A DNA stretch of 64,000 bases from Cellulomonas sp. WB94 (GTDB lineage Bacteria > Actinomycetota > Actinomycetes > Actinomycetales > Cellulomonadaceae). The stretch spans positions 1-64,000 of the forward strand of contig NZ_QEES01000005.1 in NCBI RefSeq assembly GCF_003115775.1, in the 5' to 3' direction. The notes beneath the pieces were generated by a model. It had not been told where the DNA came from. It saw only the letters and a list, made by a program, of their open reading frames with translations, and did no database searches. Shown here piece after piece: positions 61,655 through 64,000 of this stretch; within the stretch, counting starts at the first letter, position 1; every line of letters starts with the position of its first letter. A program made the position numbers and the translations under genes.

Positions 61655-62328
61655 CACGCCGCCCTCATCTCGTCGTGCACACCAAGCGCCAGCGACACCA
61701 GCTCCGGGCCGTGGCCGGACAGGAACGAGTCGGTGACGTCGCCCTTCTCCCCCACCCCGGGCGGCACGTAGCTCACCAACGGCAGGTCGTATCTGCGGAT
61801 CTCCTTCTCGAGCACCAGCCCCGGGTCGTCGTTGTCCCGGAACAGGACCAGCCGCGGGAACCCTTCGAGCAGCCGCCAGTAGTGCGCCTTCCACGCCGTG
61901 TTGCCGGGCACGCCGATGGCGTGCAGGCCCAGCTGCTCGAGGATCACGGCGTCCAGCTCGCCCTCCGTGATGCACAGCACCTCGTCCGCTTCGTCGATCG
62001 CCCGGGCGTTAAACATGCGGGTCGGCTGGGACGGCTGGTCGTACTTCTTGCCTTCCTCGTCCGGCAGGCGCCGGAACTTGATGCCCACCACGTGCGGGCG
62101 GTCGCCGCCGCAGATGTTGGGGATGGCCACCATGCCCATGAACCGCTCAAAACCCGGGACCGGTTCGGTGACGAACCCCAGCTGGAACCGCTCGGCGGTA
62201 TCGCGGGAGATACCCCTTCCCGCCAGGTACTCCACCGCCGGCGCGCTCCCCGGAAGGGCCGCCTGGAAGGTCCGGGTCGCCGTCTCCAACGATTTCTGCG
62301 ACTCGACGTCGAGCGGCTTGCTCGTCAT
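61654..62328 (-). CDS. Primase TOPRIM domain protein
   Basis: The 224-residue protein has the TOPRIM half of a DnaG-like primase: EYLAGRGISRDTAERFQLGF is the pre-TOPRIM helical part; TEGELDAVI carries the acidic residue, LFRDNDDPG the DxD pair, and KGDVTDSFLSG closes the domain. It catalyses primer synthesis when joined by a zinc-binding subunit. The ATG at 62328 is chosen because it overlaps the upstream HNH stop codon (ATGA); the longer frame to 62445 lies inside the HNH gene and is not used. The helicase-binding domain of DnaG is absent. Confidence 0.88.
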   Translation of the reverse strand: MTSKPLDVESQKSLETATRTFQAALPGSAPAVEYLAGRGISRDTAERFQLGFVTEPVPGFERFMGMVAIPNICGGDRPHVVGIKFRRLPDEEGKKYDQPSQPTRMFNARAIDEADEVLCITEGELDAVILEQLGLHAIGVPGNTAWKAHYWRLLEGFPRLVLFRDNDDPGLVLEKEIRRYDLPLVSYVPPGVGEKGDVTDSFLSGHGPELVSLALGVHDEMRAA

Positions 62329-62843
62329 GCCGACACCCAGGTCTTGTGGCGGACGATCTTGTAGACGCACGGGGCGCTCACGCCGAAGAGCTCCGCGAGC
62401 TGCTTGTACGTCCAGACGCCTTTCGCGTACTCCGCGCGCATCCACCGGACGTCTTCGGCTGTCAACCGGACGTTCGGGTTGCGCTCACCCACCTGATCCG
62501 TGCCGTGTCCCGTGCGGTGCGACTGGTTCTCCGCCGCCGTACCCCACACCAGGTTGCTCAGCCGGTTGTCGGAGCGGTCACCGTTCAGGTGGCACGCCTC
62601 CCAGTCGTCGTCGGGCGGCGGGCCCGCGAAGGCGAACAGGACAAGCCGGTGCACCCGCCAGTACGTCCTCTGCCCGGCAACCGAGAGGACGACCGAGCGA
62701 TAGCCGTCGTATGTGGGCGCGGTCGCCAACCGCCGCACCTGCGTGTCATCGACGCTCACGATCAGGCCCCAGTCGCTGACCCAGTGCGTCTCGTCGGACG
62801 GCACGGGGCGCCAGTGGGGGTCGCTAGCGAACTGTGCGCGCAT
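62325..62843 (-). CDS. HNH homing-type endonuclease, copy B
   Basis: The 172-residue product has an N-terminal NUMOD4-like part (DETHWVSDWGLIVSVDDTQVRR), an HNH core (WEACHLNGDRSDNRLSNLVW, GTAAENQSHRTGHG) and a C-terminal HTH tail (LTAEDVRWMRAEYAKG, QLAELFGVSAPCVYKIVRHK). It sits between the two primase genes. The ATG at 62843 follows GGGAGGGGGAACCC. Its 5' end overlaps the last bases of the zinc-finger gene by 20 bp. Confidence 0.88.
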   Translation of the reverse strand: MRAQFASDPHWRPVPSDETHWVSDWGLIVSVDDTQVRRLATAPTYDGYRSVVLSVAGQRTYWRVHRLVLFAFAGPPPDDDWEACHLNGDRSDNRLSNLVWGTAAENQSHRTGHGTDQVGERNPNVRLTAEDVRWMRAEYAKGVWTYKQLAELFGVSAPCVYKIVRHKTWVSA

Positions 62844-63207
62844 GGGTTCCCCCTCCCGAACGTCGGTAGCGGGGCAGATAGCCGGGGCCGCTAATCGCGG
62901 CACCGGCGGGCGTCGTAGCGGCGGTCTCCCCTGTGATCGCGGCGACACGCTGCTGGGCCTCGCGGAAGTCACAGCTCTCCTTCAACATCACCAGGTCCCA
63001 CACGTCTCCGTGGGCCGGGCACGCATGGCAGGTGAAGTAGCAGTCGTCCAGGTTGACCGTGCAGGACGGCCTGGACTCGTCGTGGATAGGGCAGAGGATC
63101 GGCTGCCAGCCGGCGTGGTTGGGCACGTAGTGCACGCCGTACAGGTCCAGGACGGGCCCGATGGGCGGCTTGGCACCGTCCCTGTGTCGCAGTGCGTCGC
63201 GCCTCAT
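62824..63207 (-). CDS. Primase zinc-binding (CHC2) domain protein
   Basis: The 127-residue product is the N-terminal CHC2 zinc-finger half of a DnaG-like primase: CPIHDESRPSC and later YFTCHACPAHGDVWDLVM give the Cys/His ligands. It binds single-stranded DNA for primer start. It lacks the TOPRIM domain, which is a separate gene 496 bp downstream. The C-terminal GYLPRYRRSGG is a likely natural end. The ATG at 63207 overlaps the WhiB-like stop codon. The half-site CGCTACAA (63213-63220) is just upstream. Confidence 0.88.
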   Translation of the reverse strand: MRRDALRHRDGAKPPIGPVLDLYGVHYVPNHAGWQPILCPIHDESRPSCTVNLDDCYFTCHACPAHGDVWDLVMLKESCDFREAQQRVAAITGETAATTPAGAAISGPGYLPRYRRSGGGTHARTVR

Positions 63208-63509
63208 CGTGACGCTACAACACGTTCCAGAAGAAACGGGCCCTGGTTGTACCGCGCCCGGGGGCCGAACCCGCCGCGCACGCCCTGCCGTTCGTCGCGG
63301 GGCACGCCCTCCTCCTCGTTCAGGGCGGAGGCCAGGCACTCGTACTGGACGGGGCACGACTCGCAGAACACCCGGGCCCGGTCGTAGTGAGCCTTGAGCG
63401 CCGACGACGACATGTTGTCCGGCGTGTCGAACGGCTCCGGTCCGATCGACCGGCACACGGCCAGCTCGCGCCAGTCGGCGCCCGTCGACATGTCCACCTG
63501 CACGCTCAC
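63204..63509 (-). CDS. WhiB-family transcription factor
   Basis: The 101-residue protein has the four cysteines of the WhiB iron-sulphur cluster: Cys19 (LAVCRSI), Cys49, Cys52 and Cys58 (FCESCPVQYEC). The turn after the cluster, GVRGGFG, replaces the usual G-[VI]-W-G-G. WhiB proteins bind sigma factor region 4, and mycobacteriophages carry versions that block host WhiB. It is probably a host-takeover or phage-transcription factor. The GTG at 63509 overlaps the stop codon of the nuclease gene. Confidence 0.92.
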   Translation of the reverse strand: MSVQVDMSTGADWRELAVCRSIGPEPFDTPDNMSSSALKAHYDRARVFCESCPVQYECLASALNEEEGVPRDERQGVRGGFGPRARYNQGPFLLERVVASR

Positions 63510-63976
63510 GCGCCCACCTCCGTGCCGTACCCGGCGCGACGCAGCATCATCACGGCGTCGGCCAGGTGCATCCGGATGGGTGCGTCGGACAGCCAGGTGG
63601 GCAGGCGGTTGGACTTGCCTCGGCCCATCACCAGCTCAACCACCGTGCCGATCGTCATGTGCGCCCACCACAGCCCGGCGAAGCGGGCACCGATCGCCTT
63701 CCGCTTGGTCACCAGGATCCCCACGTCCGCCCCGGCGTTGACCCGCTCCGTCTCCGTCTCCCCCAGCAGCCACGCGGCGACCTGCCCGTCGGACGCCTGC
63801 TCCGCAGCGTGCCCGCCCTTGCACTCCCAGCAGACTCCGATGCACCCGATGATGTCGCCCTTGTCGCGCACGCCGGCCTGGTTGCGCAGCTCCGCACCGG
63901 GGAACCCGTTGGCCCTCAGATACCGAATGGTGTCGCTCGTGAAACGAGTGCCCACGTCCTTGCTGCGGTTGGTCAT
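63506..63976 (-). CDS. Holliday-junction-resolvase-like PD-(D/E)xK nuclease
   Basis: The 156-residue product starts MTNRSKDVGTRFTSDTIRYL and shows the PD-(D/E)xK pattern in GDIIGCIGVCWECKGG, where Asp is followed by Glu-x-Lys; AELRNQAGVRDKGDI is the preceding strand. It would cut branched DNA during phage recombination or packaging, or degrade host DNA. The ATG overlaps the previous stop codon (TGATG). Confidence 0.8.
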   Translation of the reverse strand: MTNRSKDVGTRFTSDTIRYLRANGFPGAELRNQAGVRDKGDIIGCIGVCWECKGGHAAEQASDGQVAAWLLGETETERVNAGADVGILVTKRKAIGARFAGLWWAHMTIGTVVELVMGRGKSNRLPTWLSDAPIRMHLADAVMMLRRAGYGTEVGA

Positions 63977-64000
63977 CAGGCCACATCCTTCCGGTAGGCG
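63975..64000 (-). CDS. C-terminus of a further leftward gene, cut by window edge
   Basis: Only the last residues (YRKDVA, stop) are in the window. The stop codon overlaps the nuclease start codon by TGATG, so a gene in the same operon continues beyond 64000. Its identity cannot be read. Confidence 0.6.

Larger units (their letters stand above)
24942..64000. mobile_element. Integrated prophage, left end, truncated by window edge
   Basis: From the integrase at 25035 to the right edge the genes are phage genes: integrase, holin, endolysin, capsid, scaffold, portal and terminase, with early genes for replication and host takeover. Late genes read leftward, the middle operon rightward and the right block leftward. 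The left boundary lies somewhere between 24732 and about 25000; the value given is a guess at the second copy of a 16-bp repeat. The right end, attR and probably an immunity repressor and helicase are outside the window. Gene content points to a temperate, short-tailed virus with an N4-gp56-type capsid. Confidence 0.95.

Noticed and set aside
24732-64000. CRISPR array
   Set aside because: No regularly spaced identical repeats; the dyads and the protein repeats are irregular or coding.

Overview
The window is high-GC DNA from an actinobacterium, most likely a Cellulomonas-like member of the Micrococcales. This is judged from codon use, the uvrC-rapZ-yvcK-whiA order, the rpsA/coaE/uvrB/polA neighbourhood and a WhiB-type regulator in the prophage; no database was consulted. 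It has two parts: about 24.7 kb of conserved chromosome, and a large prophage that starts just upstream of polA and runs off the right edge at 64000.

Chromosome, 1-24731. On the minus strand lie gap, whiA, yvcK, rapZ and uvrC (the last four tightly packed), then uvrA. A GH15 glycoside hydrolase and a metallo-beta-lactamase-fold hydrolase follow on the plus strand. Next come an acyl-CoA dehydrogenase-like gene, a YciI protein, an S51 peptidase, two tandem TerC membrane proteins headed by a yybP-ykoY manganese riboswitch, uvrB, coaE, rpsA, a SAM methyltransferase and polA. All three uvr genes are here, scattered rather than in an operon.

Prephage late region. A tyrosine integrase (25035-26066) and two small plus-strand genes end at a bidirectional terminator (26655-26709). 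The late genes all read leftward, from large terminase (49983) through portal, a 1614-residue protein and four smaller putative internal/ejection proteins (one NlpC/P60, one with a peptidoglycan-binding domain), two tRNA genes (Asn, Trp), scaffold, an N4-gp56-type capsid protein, decoration/repeat proteins, endolysin and its partner, short-tail components, a second peptidoglycan-binding protein and a holin (26719). No tape measure or tail-tube gene is seen, so a short-tailed (podovirus-like) temperate phage is the best reading.

Prephage control and early regions. A 967-bp control region (49984-50950) separates the late genes from a rightward early operon (50951-57921) with an ArdA antirestriction protein, a phage sliding clamp, an HNH protein and many small unknown genes. 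A convergent leftward block (64000 to 57982) holds a Holliday-junction-resolvase-like nuclease, a WhiB-like protein, a primase split into zinc-finger and TOPRIM genes with HNH endonuclease genes beside it, a DEDD exonuclease, a sigma-like protein and a pair of NrdH-like redoxins, one without its cysteines.

The most unusual signal is in the gaps of the rightward operon. Four gaps contain 41-49 nt tRNA-like minihelices: an acceptor-like stem stacked without a break on a T-arm with a T-N-C-G-A-N-Y loop, with the D and anticodon arms missing. In two gaps the order is stop codon, dyad motif, minihelix, GC hairpin, ribosome site. The dyad half-site (TTGYAGCG) recurs across the prophage and overlaps two putative promoters. 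The minihelices could be RNA-processing signals between genes, and the dyads operators; both ideas are inferences.
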